26,390 nt of DNA from DAIDJM01 sp964250215 (GTDB lineage Bacteria > Pseudomonadota > Alphaproteobacteria > Acetobacterales > Acetobacteraceae), in assembly GCA_964250215.1 (NCBI GenBank), contig CAXUEX010000024.1, positions 1 through 26,390 of the forward strand. The letters are read 5' to 3'. The translations under genes and the position numbers were made by a program. The notes beneath the pieces were generated by a model. The model saw only the letters and a program-made list of their open reading frames with translations. It was not told the DNA's origin and did not search any database. How positions within the stretch are numbered: the first letter of the stretch is position 1; every line of letters starts with the position of its first letter. This document shows, one piece after another, positions 9,133 through 17,070 of this stretch.

Positions 9133-10182
9133 TCAGTGGGCGCGGAACGCCAGGCCGTGCGGCGAGAGCAGCACGTTCGGGTTCACCACCGGCACCACCG
9201 CGCCGATCGCCGGATAGAGCCGGCCGACGAAAGCCGGCACAGCAGGCTGGCTGCCGGAAGCTGGCACGCCGATGGAGGCCGAGTAGGGCTTGCCGGTGAC
9301 GAATTGCTGGCTGTCGAGCGCGTAGATCGTGTTGCCGGTGGTGTCGGCAATGTAGAGCGTGCCGGAATTCGAGGTGGCATACACCGTGTCGTCGAGCTGG
9401 ACGCCGCTCAGCAGGGGAATACGGCTCACGAACGGGCCCTGGCCGTGGCCGAGCCGCACCTCGATGAGTTGCGCATCCTGCTGGTCGGTCATCAGGATGT
9501 TGCCGCCGGGCGTGATGGTGAGGGAATCCGGATCGGTCAGGTTGAGCTTCACGGGACGGCCCGTGATCACGTCGATGGCCGTCGCGTTGCCGGCCAGCAA
9601 CGTCTGATAGCTGTAGTTGCCGTTTTGTGTCGGGACCAGATCGACGATCGCCGGGTAGCGGTTCTGCCCTTGGCTGTTCAGCGTCGGATTGGAGGCGCTG
9701 GCGAACAGCCGACCGCCGATGATGGCGAGGTCGTCGAAGCCGCCGCCGCCGTTCACGCTTTTGAGCGGGTTGTAGGTGGTGACGATCCCCGTGTTCGGGT
9801 CGATGGTCGCGATCACCGGGTTGGCGTCTTCGTTTTGCAGCGCCACGATCTTGCCGGTGGCGGGATCGTAGCGCAGCCCGTCGTTATGGCCCGGGATGGT
9901 GGTTTGGTTTTGTATCGAGCCGTCGAAATTGTATTCGATGACGACACTGGCGCCGCTGCTGCCGTCCTTGGCGGCGCCGTCGCCATAGCCGGCCCACAGA
10001 TGCGTGCCGAGCACCAGCAGGCTGTCGGGCGCGCTCATGCCCTGGGGCGCCGTGGCGAAGACGTGCAGCGAAAATCCGGGCAGCGTCTGGGCGGCAGCGG
10101 CGCCGGCCAGCGCCAGGAATGCCGTGAGTGCCAGCGTCGATTTTTTCAGGGCCGATGAGAAAGCTGTCGGTTTGAAGATCAT
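9133..10182 (-). CDS. Secreted beta-propeller-like (SMP-30/NHL-like) protein of unknown function
   Basis: The 349-aa product has a clear Sec signal peptide: a basic start, a hydrophobic run at about 17-31 and a likely cut after the Ala run before QTLPGF. The mature part consists of recurring strands in the style DGLRYDPATGKIVALQNEDANPVIATIDPNTG, DPDSLTITPGGNILMTDQQDAQLIEV and VYATSNSGTLYIADTTGNTIYALD, as in six-bladed propellers of SMP-30 or NHL type. It is probably periplasmic or extracellular. No catalytic residues could be assigned. The frame stays open far upstream, but the ATG at 10182 is set by the signal peptide and by GGGAG about seven bases upstream. It is convergent with hpnH and not obviously in an operon. 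Confidence 0.85.
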   Translation of the reverse strand: MIFKPTAFSSALKKSTLALTAFLALAGAAAAQTLPGFSLHVFATAPQGMSAPDSLLVLGTHLWAGYGDGAAKDGSSGASVVIEYNFDGSIQNQTTIPGHNDGLRYDPATGKIVALQNEDANPVIATIDPNTGIVTTYNPLKSVNGGGGFDDLAIIGGRLFASASNPTLNSQGQNRYPAIVDLVPTQNGNYSYQTLLAGNATAIDVITGRPVKLNLTDPDSLTITPGGNILMTDQQDAQLIEVRLGHGQGPFVSRIPLLSGVQLDDTVYATSNSGTLYIADTTGNTIYALDSQQFVTGKPYSASIGVPASGSQPAVPAFVGRLYPAIGAVVPVVNPNVLLSPHGLAFRAH

Positions 10183-10254
10183 GGGTCCGCTCCCTTTCCT
10201 TGCGGGGCGGACCCTAGACAGCCGGCTTGGCGGTGGCTCGTTAAGCCTTGATGA

Positions 10255-10277
10255 CGCTTCGATCGCGGATCGAAGCG
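10255..10277. terminator. Perfect 10-bp stem-loop downstream of the 56-aa gene
   Basis: CGCTTCGATC and GATCGAAGCG form a perfect stem with a 3-base loop. It begins seven bases after the stop of the small reverse-strand gene at 10284. No T-run follows on either strand. It is either an end-of-transcript hairpin or a binding site for a dimeric protein. Confidence 0.45.
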
Positions 10278-10283
10278 CGGGTC

Positions 10284-10454
10284 TCAGCCGCGACCGCGCG
10301 GCTCGTGCCGCTCGTCCTGGCCGGTACGGTTGCCCATGGACGGCGCGCGGCGGAATTCGGTGTGATGGCCGCCCGGGGGCGTGCTGCGCGACCATTCGTG
10401 CGCGTGCACCAGTCCATCGTCGTAGCTGTCGGAACTCGGGGCGGCGTAGGTCAT
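10284..10454 (-). CDS. Probable small protein of 56 aa, unknown function
   Basis: This frame is too short for most gene finders but has gene-like marks. The ATG at 10454 has GGAGA about six bases upstream. The product is polar and His-, Asp- and Arg-rich, with SYDDGLVHAHEW near the N-terminus and GHHTEFRRAPSMGNRTG after it, and a perfect stem-loop follows the stop by seven bases. It has no signal peptide, helix of membrane type or known domain. It fills an otherwise empty 433-bp gap between the beta-propeller gene and the deaminase. The rest of that gap (10455-10615) is a divergent upstream region with a short GCCGG/CCGGC hairpin at 10568-10581 and no promoter I can defend. The function is unknown, and whether the gene is real needs expression or conservation evidence. 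Confidence 0.5.
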   Translation of the reverse strand: MTYAAPSSDSYDDGLVHAHEWSRSTPPGGHHTEFRRAPSMGNRTGQDERHEPRGRG

Positions 10455-10615
10455 TTGCGGTCTCCGTGCGGCTGTCTCGCTCGGCCATAGTTACGCACGG
10501 CCGGGTCGATGTTTCAGCGGTGAACCGCGCGGCGCCCCGCGAATGCTGTAAAGCCCCGCACGTAGCGGCCGGCAAACCGGCAAAGTCTGTAAACATCCCC
10601 CCTCCAGGAGAGCGC

Positions 10616-11110
10616 ATGGCCACCAGCGAAGACGAAGCCTTCATGCGCCGCGCCATCGAGCTGGCGCGGCAGGGCGAGCGGATGCCCGGGGCCGCACCGA
10701 TCGGCTGCGTGATCGTGCTGAACGGAAAGGTGATCGGCGAGGGGCACAACGAAACCGAGGCGCGGCACGATCCGACGGCGCATGCGGAGATCGTGGCGAT
10801 CCGGCGGGCCGCCGCAGCGCTGGAGACCATCGCGCTGCGCGATGCCGTGCTGTATTCCACGCTGCAACCCTGCGGCATGTGCAGCATGGCCAGCATCTGG
10901 GCGCGCATCGGCCGGATTGTGTACGGCGCCGAACGCGACCAGGTGCACCGGATGTATTTCGAGGACCGGCACCTCGACACCGCCGATTTCATCCGCGACG
11001 CGTTTCGCGGCGATCTGGCGCTGGAAGGCGGCCTGCTGTCGGAGGCATGCGCGGCGCTCTATTACGGGCCCGATGACGAGGTGCCGGCAGAGGAACAGGG
11101 CAACACCTAA
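10616..11110 (+). CDS. Cytidine/deoxycytidylate-type nucleoside (base) deaminase
   Basis: The 164-aa enzyme belongs to the zinc-dependent deaminase superfamily (guanine deaminase/TadA-like branch), which hydrolyses an amino group off a nucleobase or nucleoside. The zinc-site motifs are complete: H56-A-E58 in PTAHAEIVAIR and PCxxC (C86, C89) in TLQPCGMCSMA. The tail of about 65 residues after the second motif, with DRHLDTADFIRDAF, differs from tRNA-editing TadA, so a free-base or small-metabolite deaminase is likelier. The start ATG at 10616 is preceded by AGGAGAG about four bases upstream. The stop lies 12 bp before the pteridine-reductase-like gene, so the two are probably co-transcribed. 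The substrate cannot be read from the sequence. Confidence 0.88.
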   Translation: MATSEDEAFMRRAIELARQGERMPGAAPIGCVIVLNGKVIGEGHNETEARHDPTAHAEIVAIRRAAAALETIALRDAVLYSTLQPCGMCSMASIWARIGRIVYGAERDQVHRMYFEDRHLDTADFIRDAFRGDLALEGGLLSEACAALYYGPDDEVPAEEQGNT

Positions 11111-11122
11111 TCGTCTGGGCCG

Positions 11123-11884
11123 ATGCGCACGGTGCTGATCACGGGCGCCGGGCGGCGCGTGGGCGCGGCTTTTGCCCGGGCGCTCGCGGCGGACGGCTGG
11201 TTCGTGGTTCTGCACCACAACCGCTCGCAGGCGGCGGCCGAGGCGCTGGCGGCGGAGCTGGGCCACGCCGGCACGATCGGCGCCGACCTAGAGGATGCGG
11301 CGGAAACGGCGGCGCTGATCCCCGCCGCTTCTGCCCGCTTCGGCCCGATTGCGGCGCTGGTGAACAACGCCTCGCGCTTTCGCTTCGACACGCTGCGATC
11401 GATGTCGCCGGAGACCTGGCGCGCGGGCGCGGCGACGAATTTCGAGGCGCCGCTGTTCCTGGCGCAGTCGTTCGCGGCCAGCGCGCCGCCGGCGGGTGCG
11501 GCGATCGTGAACCTGCTGGATCACAAGATCGCGGCGCTGAACCCGGATTTCTTCAGCTACACGGCGGCCAAGCTGGCGCTGGCCGGGGCCACGCGGCTGC
11601 TGGCGGTGGCGCTGGCCGGCCGCATCCGCGTGAACGGCATCGCGCCGGGCCTGACGCTGCCGACCGACAAGCTTGCGGGCGATGCGTTCGCCCAGGCTTG
11701 TGCGGCGACGCCGCTGGGGCTGAGCTCCACGCCGGAGGACCTGGCGCAGGCGCTGCGGCTGATCCTGGCGACGCCGAGCCTGAACGGCGAAGTGCTCGTG
11801 CTGGATGGCGGCGACCATCTGCGCGGCCGAGCGCGCGACGTTTCCATGGATCCGGGATTTCAGGGCCGCGCCGTATCCGGCTGA
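11123..11884 (+). CDS. FolM-like short-chain dehydrogenase/reductase (pteridine reductase type)
   Basis: The 253-aa protein is a classical SDR with the nucleotide-binding motif TGAGRRVG (7-14), NNAS (81-84) and the catalytic Tyr-x3-Lys at Y146/K150. The Arg-Arg after TGAG suggests NADPH preference. The phrase VNLLDHKIAALNPDFFSYTAAKLAL matches what I know of FolM and pteridine reductases, which reduce dihydromonapterin or dihydrofolate, so a role in pterin metabolism is the best guess; another SDR activity cannot be excluded. It starts at ATG 11123, just behind the deaminase, and is followed after 65 bp by fabI. The deaminase next door could also act on a pterin- or purine-type ring, but that link is speculation. 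Confidence 0.85.
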   Translation: MRTVLITGAGRRVGAAFARALAADGWFVVLHHNRSQAAAEALAAELGHAGTIGADLEDAAETAALIPAASARFGPIAALVNNASRFRFDTLRSMSPETWRAGAATNFEAPLFLAQSFAASAPPAGAAIVNLLDHKIAALNPDFFSYTAAKLALAGATRLLAVALAGRIRVNGIAPGLTLPTDKLAGDAFAQACAATPLGLSSTPEDLAQALRLILATPSLNGEVLVLDGGDHLRGRARDVSMDPGFQGRAVSG

Positions 11885-11949
11885 GCCTTGCGGCGGCCGC
11901 CGATGCCGTGTCACCACGGAACGTACCGCCGGCTGCACCAGGAGTCCCG

Positions 11950-12789
11950 ATGCCCGACAGCACCCGCATGCTCGCCCAGACGGGTACCCTGATGCAGGGA
12001 AAGCGGGGCTTGGTGATGGGCGTGGCGAACGAGCGCTCGCTGGCCTGGGGCATTGCCGCGTGCTGCGCCGCGCAAGGCGCCACGCTGGCTTTCACGTTTC
12101 AGGGCGAGGCGCTGGAGAAGCGCGTGCGGCCGCTGGCCGGCAGCCTGGGCTCGGCGCTGGTGCTGCCATGCGACGTGGCGGACGATGCCGGCATGGATGC
12201 GGTGTTCGCGGCGCTGAAAGCCGAATGGGGCGAGATCGATTTCCTAGTCCACGCCATCGGCTACGCGGACAAGCAGTATCTGCGCGGCCAATATCTGGAC
12301 ACGCCGCGCGAGGCGTTTCTGCAGGCGCTGGATATCTCGTGCTATTCCTTCACCACGCTGTGCCGCCGCGCCGCCGAGCTGATGCCGCATGGCGGCGCGC
12401 TGCTCACGCTTTCGTATCTCGGCGCGGAGCGGGTGGTGCCGCACTACAATGTCATGGGTGTGGCCAAGGCGGCGCTGGAGGCCAGCGTGCGCTATCTGGC
12501 GGCCGATCTGGGCGTGCGCGGCATCCGCGTGAACGCGATCAGCGCCGGCCCGGTGAAAACGCTGGCGGCGAGCGGGATCGGCGATTTCCGCTACATCCTG
12601 AAATGGAACCAGCTCAATGCGCCGATGGAGCGGAACGTGCGCATCGAGGAGGTGGGAGGTGCCGGGATGTACCTGCTCAGCGATCTCTCGACGGGGGTGA
12701 CGGGCGAGGTGCACCATGTGGATTGCGGTTATCACGTTGTCGGCATGAAGAACCCGAATGCCCCGGATATCGCCACGGTCAGTGACTAG
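11950..12789 (+). CDS. fabI: Enoyl-[acyl-carrier-protein] reductase (NADH)
   Basis: FabI reduces the enoyl-ACP double bond in the last step of each fatty-acid elongation cycle. The 279-aa protein carries the family's divergent SDR features: GVANERSLAWGIA (24-36) for NADH binding, the catalytic Y156 and Y166 in SYLGAERVVPHYNVMGVAKAAL with K173, and VNAISAGPVKTLAASGI near the substrate loop. The spacing Tyr-x6-Lys distinguishes it from ordinary SDRs. The ATG at 11950 has AGGAG six bases upstream; the first 15 residues are a short extension compared with typical FabI. The stop codon at 12787-12789 abuts directly on the inverted repeat in front of aroC. Assignment is secure. Confidence 0.96.
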   Translation: MPDSTRMLAQTGTLMQGKRGLVMGVANERSLAWGIAACCAAQGATLAFTFQGEALEKRVRPLAGSLGSALVLPCDVADDAGMDAVFAALKAEWGEIDFLVHAIGYADKQYLRGQYLDTPREAFLQALDISCYSFTTLCRRAAELMPHGGALLTLSYLGAERVVPHYNVMGVAKAALEASVRYLAADLGVRGIRVNAISAGPVKTLAASGIGDFRYILKWNQLNAPMERNVRIEEVGGAGMYLLSDLSTGVTGEVHHVDCGYHVVGMKNPNAPDIATVSD

Positions 12790-12873
12790 TTTTCAGTTGC
12801 CAGTTTTCAGAACGCGCCGGTCCGTTCTGCACAGTGACAACTGAAAACTGGCAACTGAAAATTGGCGACTGAA
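12790..12873. repeat. Heptamer-built inverted repeat (STRR-like) between fabI and aroC
   Basis: Positions 12790-12810 consist of three 7-bp units, TTTTCAG, TTGCCAG and TTTTCAG. The exact reverse complement of this 21-mer is at 12841-12861, and further degenerate units (TTGGCGA, then CTGAA) continue to about 12873. The 30-base loop contains its own inverted repeat, CAGAACG (12808-12814) with CGTTCTG (12823-12829). The element is AT-richer than all its surroundings. It begins on the base after the fabI stop and ends just before the aroC ATG at 12876. In RNA it would form a long hairpin. It has the look of a short tandemly repeated repetitive sequence or a small mobile repeat, inserted or amplified between two genes. 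Confidence 0.85.
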
Positions 12874-12875
12874 CC

Positions 12876-13997
12876 ATGTCGCATAACAGCTTCGGCCATT
12901 TGTTCCGCGTCACCACCTGGGGCGAAAGCCATGGGCCGGCGATCGGCTGCGTGGTGGATGGCTGCCCGCCGGGGCTGGCGCTTTCGGAAGGCGATATCCA
13001 GCCGTTTCTGGATCGGCGGCGGCCCGGCCAGTCGAAATTCACCACGCAGCGGCAGGAGCCGGACGCGGTGCGCATCCTGTCGGGCGTTTACGAAGGCCGC
13101 AGCACGGGCACGCCGATCGCGCTGGAAATTCAGAACGTCGATCAGCGATCGAAGGATTATGCGGCGATCGCGGCGCGCTACCGGCCGGGCCATGCGGACC
13201 TGGCCTACGATCTGAAATACGGCTTGCACGATCCGCGCGGCGGCGGCCGCAGTTCCGCTCGCGAAACGGCTTGCCGGGTGGCGGCCGGCGCCATTGCGCG
13301 CCTGGTGCTGGGGCCGGGCGTGCGCATCCGGGGCGCGCTGGTGCAACTGGGGGCGCACGCGATCGACCGCGCGCGCTGGGATTGGGCGGAGGTGGACCGC
13401 AACCCGTTCTTCTGCCCCGACGCTTCGGCCGCGGCGGCTTGGGAGGCGCATCTCGTCGCGTTGCGCAAATCCGGCGATTCCTGCGGCGCGGTTATCGAGC
13501 TGCACGCCGAGGGCGCGCCAGCCGGGCTGGGCGCGCCGGTTTATGCGAAGCTGGATGCCGAGATCGCCGGCGCGCTGATGGGCATCAACGCGGTGAAGGG
13601 CGTGGAAATCGGCGACGGCTTTGCGAGCGCGGCGCGGGCCGGCAGCGAGAATGCCGACGAGATGCGCATGGACGGCCGCGACGTGCGCTTCCTGGCCAAT
13701 CACGCCGGCGGCATTCTGGGCGGCATTTCCACCGGCGCGCCGATCGTCGCGCGCTTCGCCGTGAAACCGACGAGTTCCATTCTGGTGCCGCTCCGCGGCG
13801 TTGCGCGCGACGGCACGGACACGGAGATTTCCACCACTGGGCGCCACGATCCGTGCGTGGGCATCCGCGCCGTGCCGGTGGGCGAGGCCATGCTGGCCTG
13901 CGTGCTGGCCGACCACTGGCTGCGGCACCGGGCGCAGAATCCCGCGGCGCCTCGCCAAGCTGTGTTGCCGCCGCGCGGCCCGATCACAGCTATGTGA
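12876..13997 (+). CDS. aroC: Chorismate synthase
   Basis: AroC makes chorismate from 5-enolpyruvylshikimate-3-phosphate with reduced FMN, the last step of the shikimate pathway to aromatic amino acids and folate. The 373-aa protein shows the signatures GESHGPAIG (16-24), RPGQSKFTTQR (49-59), YRPGHADLAYDLKYG with H106, and RGGGRSSARET (121-131). Towards the C-terminus are FLANHAGGILGGISTGAPI and GRHDPCVGIRAVPV. The ATG at 12876 gives the usual MSHNSFGHLFRVTTWGE N-terminus. There is no Shine-Dalgarno: the leader consists of the heptamer repeat, so translation may depend on a weak site or on the hairpin. It is followed after 35 bp by an unrecognised gene. Confidence 0.97.
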   Translation: MSHNSFGHLFRVTTWGESHGPAIGCVVDGCPPGLALSEGDIQPFLDRRRPGQSKFTTQRQEPDAVRILSGVYEGRSTGTPIALEIQNVDQRSKDYAAIAARYRPGHADLAYDLKYGLHDPRGGGRSSARETACRVAAGAIARLVLGPGVRIRGALVQLGAHAIDRARWDWAEVDRNPFFCPDASAAAAWEAHLVALRKSGDSCGAVIELHAEGAPAGLGAPVYAKLDAEIAGALMGINAVKGVEIGDGFASAARAGSENADEMRMDGRDVRFLANHAGGILGGISTGAPIVARFAVKPTSSILVPLRGVARDGTDTEISTTGRHDPCVGIRAVPVGEAMLACVLADHWLRHRAQNPAAPRQAVLPPRGPITAM

Positions 13998-14032
13998 ACA
14001 CGCTGTGCCCGCGGCTGCCGCATTGTCGGCGC

Positions 14033-15211
14033 ATGAAGCGCGCGTGCCCCGAAACGGCCAAGCTGGAGGGATTTGTCGCGCTGTTCGGCGCCTCGGCCTG
14101 GCGCGCGCGCGCCGGCGCGCTTGGCGAGCAATGCACGCCCACCCATGCTGGCCGGGCGCTCTCTCGCCGGCACGCGCTGGAACTGGCGCTGGAACGGCTG
14201 CGCGGCGCGGCGCCCCGGAACGCGGCCGAGACGCGCATGGTGGCGCTGGCGGGCGCGCTGGCAAGGATTGGCTCGACGCTGCCCGACGCGGGACAGCAGC
14301 GCCTGCGCGAACGTTGCGCGGCGGCGCTGCGCGGCGATGCGACGCTGGTGCCGCTGTTTCACCTGATCCGCACCGCGCTGCTGCACCAGGCGCGCGGCTT
14401 CGCCGTGCAGTTCGCCGGTCTGGCGGAAGCGACAGCGTTCGATCTGCTGGTGATGCGCGACGGCGTGTGCGCGGAAATTGTGTGTGAGACGCTTTCGGCG
14501 GAGTCGGGGCGGGATGTGCACCGCGGCGCGTGGTCGGTGCTGCTGGACCGGATGGACCCGGAGCTGCAGACGTGGCTGGCGGCGCATCCGGGCCGTTACC
14601 TGCTGAAAATGACGCTACCGCGCGGGCTGAAGGAGAGCGGCGACGCGGCGGTGGCCGAGCTGCACGGCCGGATCACGCGGATGTTGGGCGAGCAGCGCCG
14701 CGCCGATCACGACGAGGCGGCGGTATTGCGGCTGGATCCGCTGGTTCTTGCGGGTTCGCAGGCGCCAGAGCTGGGACTGCTGCCGAGCCTGCGCCGGGAG
14801 TTCGGGCCGGAAGCGCACCTGGCGGTGACGCAGGCCGGGCGCGCCGTGTTCGTGATGGCGGCGCGCGCGGCGCGAGAGGACGAGGTGGCCGAAGCGGTGC
14901 AGCGGCGCATGGCGGAAATTGCGCCGGCCCGCCTGAGCGGCGCGCATCCGGGCATCCTGGCGATGTTCATCGAGGATACCGACCGGCTGGAGTGGCAGAG
15001 GCTGCGGGAGCAGTTGCGGCTGGAAGGCGCGGCACGGCAGTTTCTTACCCGCAAGGAAGCGCGCAGCGTGGTGGCCGTGACCTGCACGTCAAGACTGGAG
15101 CTGCTGGGCGAGAGCGTCGGCGGGGACGGCGCCGAATTGCGTTTCCGCAACCCCGGCCACCCGCAAGCGCGCGAGGCGGCGCTGGCGCCGGCGGTGGTTT
15201 CGTCAACCTGA
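14033..15211 (+). CDS. Hypothetical protein, 392 aa, possible nuclease-like fold
   Basis: I do not recognise a named family. The product is soluble, Ala/Arg/Leu-rich and without signal peptide or membrane helix. The most distinctive part is the middle (about residues 138-190): FDLLVMRDGVCAEIVCETLS, then SGRDVHRGAWSVLLDRMD and WLAAHPGRYLLKMTLPRGL. The alternation of a hydrophobic strand ending in Asp, a following strand with Glu, and a later Lys loosely recalls a PD-(D/E)XK-type core, but this is a reading by eye. The ATG at 14033 follows aroC by 35 bp; the same frame stays open upstream through aroC, but only as an out-of-frame shadow. Codon use matches the neighbours, so this is a resident gene. 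A role cannot be given. Confidence 0.7.
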   Translation: MKRACPETAKLEGFVALFGASAWRARAGALGEQCTPTHAGRALSRRHALELALERLRGAAPRNAAETRMVALAGALARIGSTLPDAGQQRLRERCAAALRGDATLVPLFHLIRTALLHQARGFAVQFAGLAEATAFDLLVMRDGVCAEIVCETLSAESGRDVHRGAWSVLLDRMDPELQTWLAAHPGRYLLKMTLPRGLKESGDAAVAELHGRITRMLGEQRRADHDEAAVLRLDPLVLAGSQAPELGLLPSLRREFGPEAHLAVTQAGRAVFVMAARAAREDEVAEAVQRRMAEIAPARLSGAHPGILAMFIEDTDRLEWQRLREQLRLEGAARQFLTRKEARSVVAVTCTSRLELLGESVGGDGAELRFRNPGHPQAREAALAPAVVSST

Positions 15212-15291
15212 GCCGGAGGTTGCCGCGAAACCGTCATAACCTGGCCACGTTCATGCGCCAACGCTTTGCCGAGGGAGCAATCGAGGCTGCG

Positions 15292-15456
15292 ATGACCGAG
15301 CGCGATTTCGACAGCAAGCTGCGCGAACTTGACCGGTTGCTGAACGACCCCGAGGTGCGGCTGGAGCCGGCCCGTGTCTGGTCATTGCTCGCCGAGGTTG
15401 CGGATTTCGAGCGCCTGCGCGCGAATACCGGCATGGGCTTGCGCCCGGCTTTCTAA
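15292..15456 (+). CDS. Small conserved-looking protein, 54 aa
   Basis: The short soluble product is highly charged and helical: FDSKLRELDRLLNDPEVRL, then a helix ARVWSLLAEVADFERLR. It is about the size of a single helical hairpin. The phrase LDRLLNDPEV resembles the first helix of peptide-chain release factor RF1, which has a pattern such as LxxLLSDPEV; that is likeness only and no catalytic part follows. The ATG at 15292 with GAGG about five bases upstream is preferred over the in-frame ATG at 15253, which lacks a ribosome site. It lies 80 bp after the 392-aa gene and 63 bp before guaA on the same strand. The function is unknown. Confidence 0.6.
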   Translation: MTERDFDSKLRELDRLLNDPEVRLEPARVWSLLAEVADFERLRANTGMGLRPAF

Positions 15457-15519
15457 AGGTTCGTCGCGAAGCGGGGCGCCAGGGTTTCAAGACTCCGCGG
15501 TTTCGTGCTGTTAGCCGGC

Positions 15520-17070
15520 ATGGAGCACGACCGCGTTCTGATCCTGGATTTCGGCAGCCAGGTGACCCAACTGATCGCCCGGCGGCTGCGCGAGGCCGGG
15601 ATCTATACCGAAATCCTGCCTTACGATGTCGACCCGGCGCGCATTGCCGCCATGGGTCCTAAGGCGATCGTATTTTCGGGCGGACCCGCCAGCGTGGGCG
15701 ATGCGGGTTCGCCGCGGGCGCCGGCATCGGTGTTCGGCATGGGCGTGCCGATCCTGGGCATCTGTTACGGCCAGCAGGTGCTGGTGGAGCAGCTCGGCGG
15801 GCGTGTGGAGGGTTCGGACCACCGCGAATTCGGCCGCGCGCATATCGACATTACCGACGATTGCGCGCTGTTCCATGGCGCCTGGGCACCCGGCTCACGC
15901 GAGCAGGTTTGGATGAGCCACGGCGATCGCGTGACGGCGCTGCCGCCGGGCTTTTCGGTGGTGGCGCGCACCGAGGGGGCGCCGTATGCGGTGATTGCCG
16001 ACGAGGCGCGCCGTTTTTATGGCGTAATGTTTCATCCGGAGGTGGTGCACACGCCGCATGGCGCGCAGTTGCTGCGCAATTTCGCGGTGCACGTGGCGGG
16101 TTGCCGGACCGGCTGGACGATGGCGGCGTTCCGCGAGGCGGCGCTGCCGGCGATCCGGGCGCAGATCGGCGGCGGGCGGGTGATCTGCGGGCTCTCGGGC
16201 GGCGTGGACAGCGCGGTGGCGGCGGCGCTGATCCACGAGGCGGTGGGGGATCAGCTCACCTGCATTTTCGTCGACCACGGGCTGCTGCGCCAGGGCGAGG
16301 CGGAGGAGGTGGTGAGCACGTTCCGCGGCCGTTTCAACATCCGGCTGGTGCACGAGGACGCATCGGACCAATTTCTGGCGGCGCTGGCGGGCGTGACCGA
16401 TCCGGAGACGAAACGCAAGACCATCGGCCGGCTGTTCGTCGAGGTGTTCGAGGCTGCGGCGGCGCGGCTGGGGGGCGCGGATTTCCTGGCGCAAGGCACG
16501 CTGTATCCGGATGTTATCGAAAGCGTATCGGTGAGCGGCGGGCCTTCGGTGACCATCAAATCGCACCACAATGTGGGCGGCTTGCCGGAGCGGATGCGCA
16601 TGGCGCTGGTGGAACCGCTGCGCACGCTGTTTAAGGACGAGGTGCGGGAACTGGGCCGCGAACTTGGGCTGCCCGATGCGCTGGTGGGGCGTCATCCGTT
16701 TCCGGGGCCCGGGCTGGCGATAAGAATTCCCGGCGAGGTCACGCGCGACAAGCTGGATGTGCTGCGGCGCGCGGATGCGGTGTATCTGGAGGAGATCCGC
16801 CTGGCCGGATTGTACGACGCGATCTGGCAGGCGTTCGCGGTTTTGTTGCCGGTGCGGACCGTTGGCGTGATGGGCGACGGCCGGACCTACGACCAGGTGT
16901 GCGCGCTGCGGGCGGTGACGAGCACCGACGGGATGACGGCGGATGTGTATCCGTTCGACATGGGATTCCTGACGCGCGTGGCGGCGCGGATCGTGAACGA
17001 GGTGCGGGGGATCAACCGGGTGGTGTTCGACGTGACGAGCAAGCCGCCGGGGACCATCGAGTGGGAGTGA
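15520..17070 (+). CDS. guaA: GMP synthase (glutamine-hydrolysing)
   Basis: GuaA converts XMP to GMP using ATP and ammonia from glutamine, in the cytoplasm. The 516-aa protein has the class I amidotransferase domain first, with the catalytic triad C82 (GICYGQQ), H172 and E174 (MFHPEV). The ATP-pyrophosphatase domain follows, with SGGVDS at 226-231. The C-terminal dimerisation domain has RHPFPGPGLAIRI, DGRTYDQVCALRAV and the conserved end SKPPGTIEWE. The frame opens at a GTG at 15505, but the ATG at 15520 gives the standard N-terminus MEHDRVLILDFGSQ; no strong ribosome site is visible for either. Assignment is secure. Confidence 0.98.
   Translation: MEHDRVLILDFGSQVTQLIARRLREAGIYTEILPYDVDPARIAAMGPKAIVFSGGPASVGDAGSPRAPASVFGMGVPILGICYGQQVLVEQLGGRVEGSDHREFGRAHIDITDDCALFHGAWAPGSREQVWMSHGDRVTALPPGFSVVARTEGAPYAVIADEARRFYGVMFHPEVVHTPHGAQLLRNFAVHVAGCRTGWTMAAFREAALPAIRAQIGGGRVICGLSGGVDSAVAAALIHEAVGDQLTCIFVDHGLLRQGEAEEVVSTFRGRFNIRLVHEDASDQFLAALAGVTDPETKRKTIGRLFVEVFEAAAARLGGADFLAQGTLYPDVIESVSVSGGPSVTIKSHHNVGGLPERMRMALVEPLRTLFKDEVRELGRELGLPDALVGRHPFPGPGLAIRIPGEVTRDKLDVLRRADAVYLEEIRLAGLYDAIWQAFAVLLPVRTVGVMGDGRTYDQVCALRAVTSTDGMTADVYPFDMGFLTRVAARIVNEVRGINRVVFDVTSKPPGTIEWE

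Noticed and set aside
10568..10581. GCCGG-CAAA-CCGGC hairpin in the deaminase leader as a riboswitch or attenuator
   Set aside because: Only five bp with no further conserved structure or T-run.
10183..10992. Reverse-strand extension of the beta-propeller gene to 10992
   Set aside because: The signal peptide starts at the ATG at 10182 with a ribosome site; the extension covers the deaminase gene on the other strand.
12790..12873. The fabI-aroC repeat as a CRISPR array or insertion-sequence end
   Set aside because: No spacers, no regular 25-40 bp repeat unit, no transposase and no target-site duplication visible.
13271..14032. Upstream part of the + strand open frame that leads into the 392-aa gene
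   Set aside because: It overlaps aroC out of frame and is Gly/Arg-rich shadow sequence; translation from ATG 14033 is the reasonable gene.
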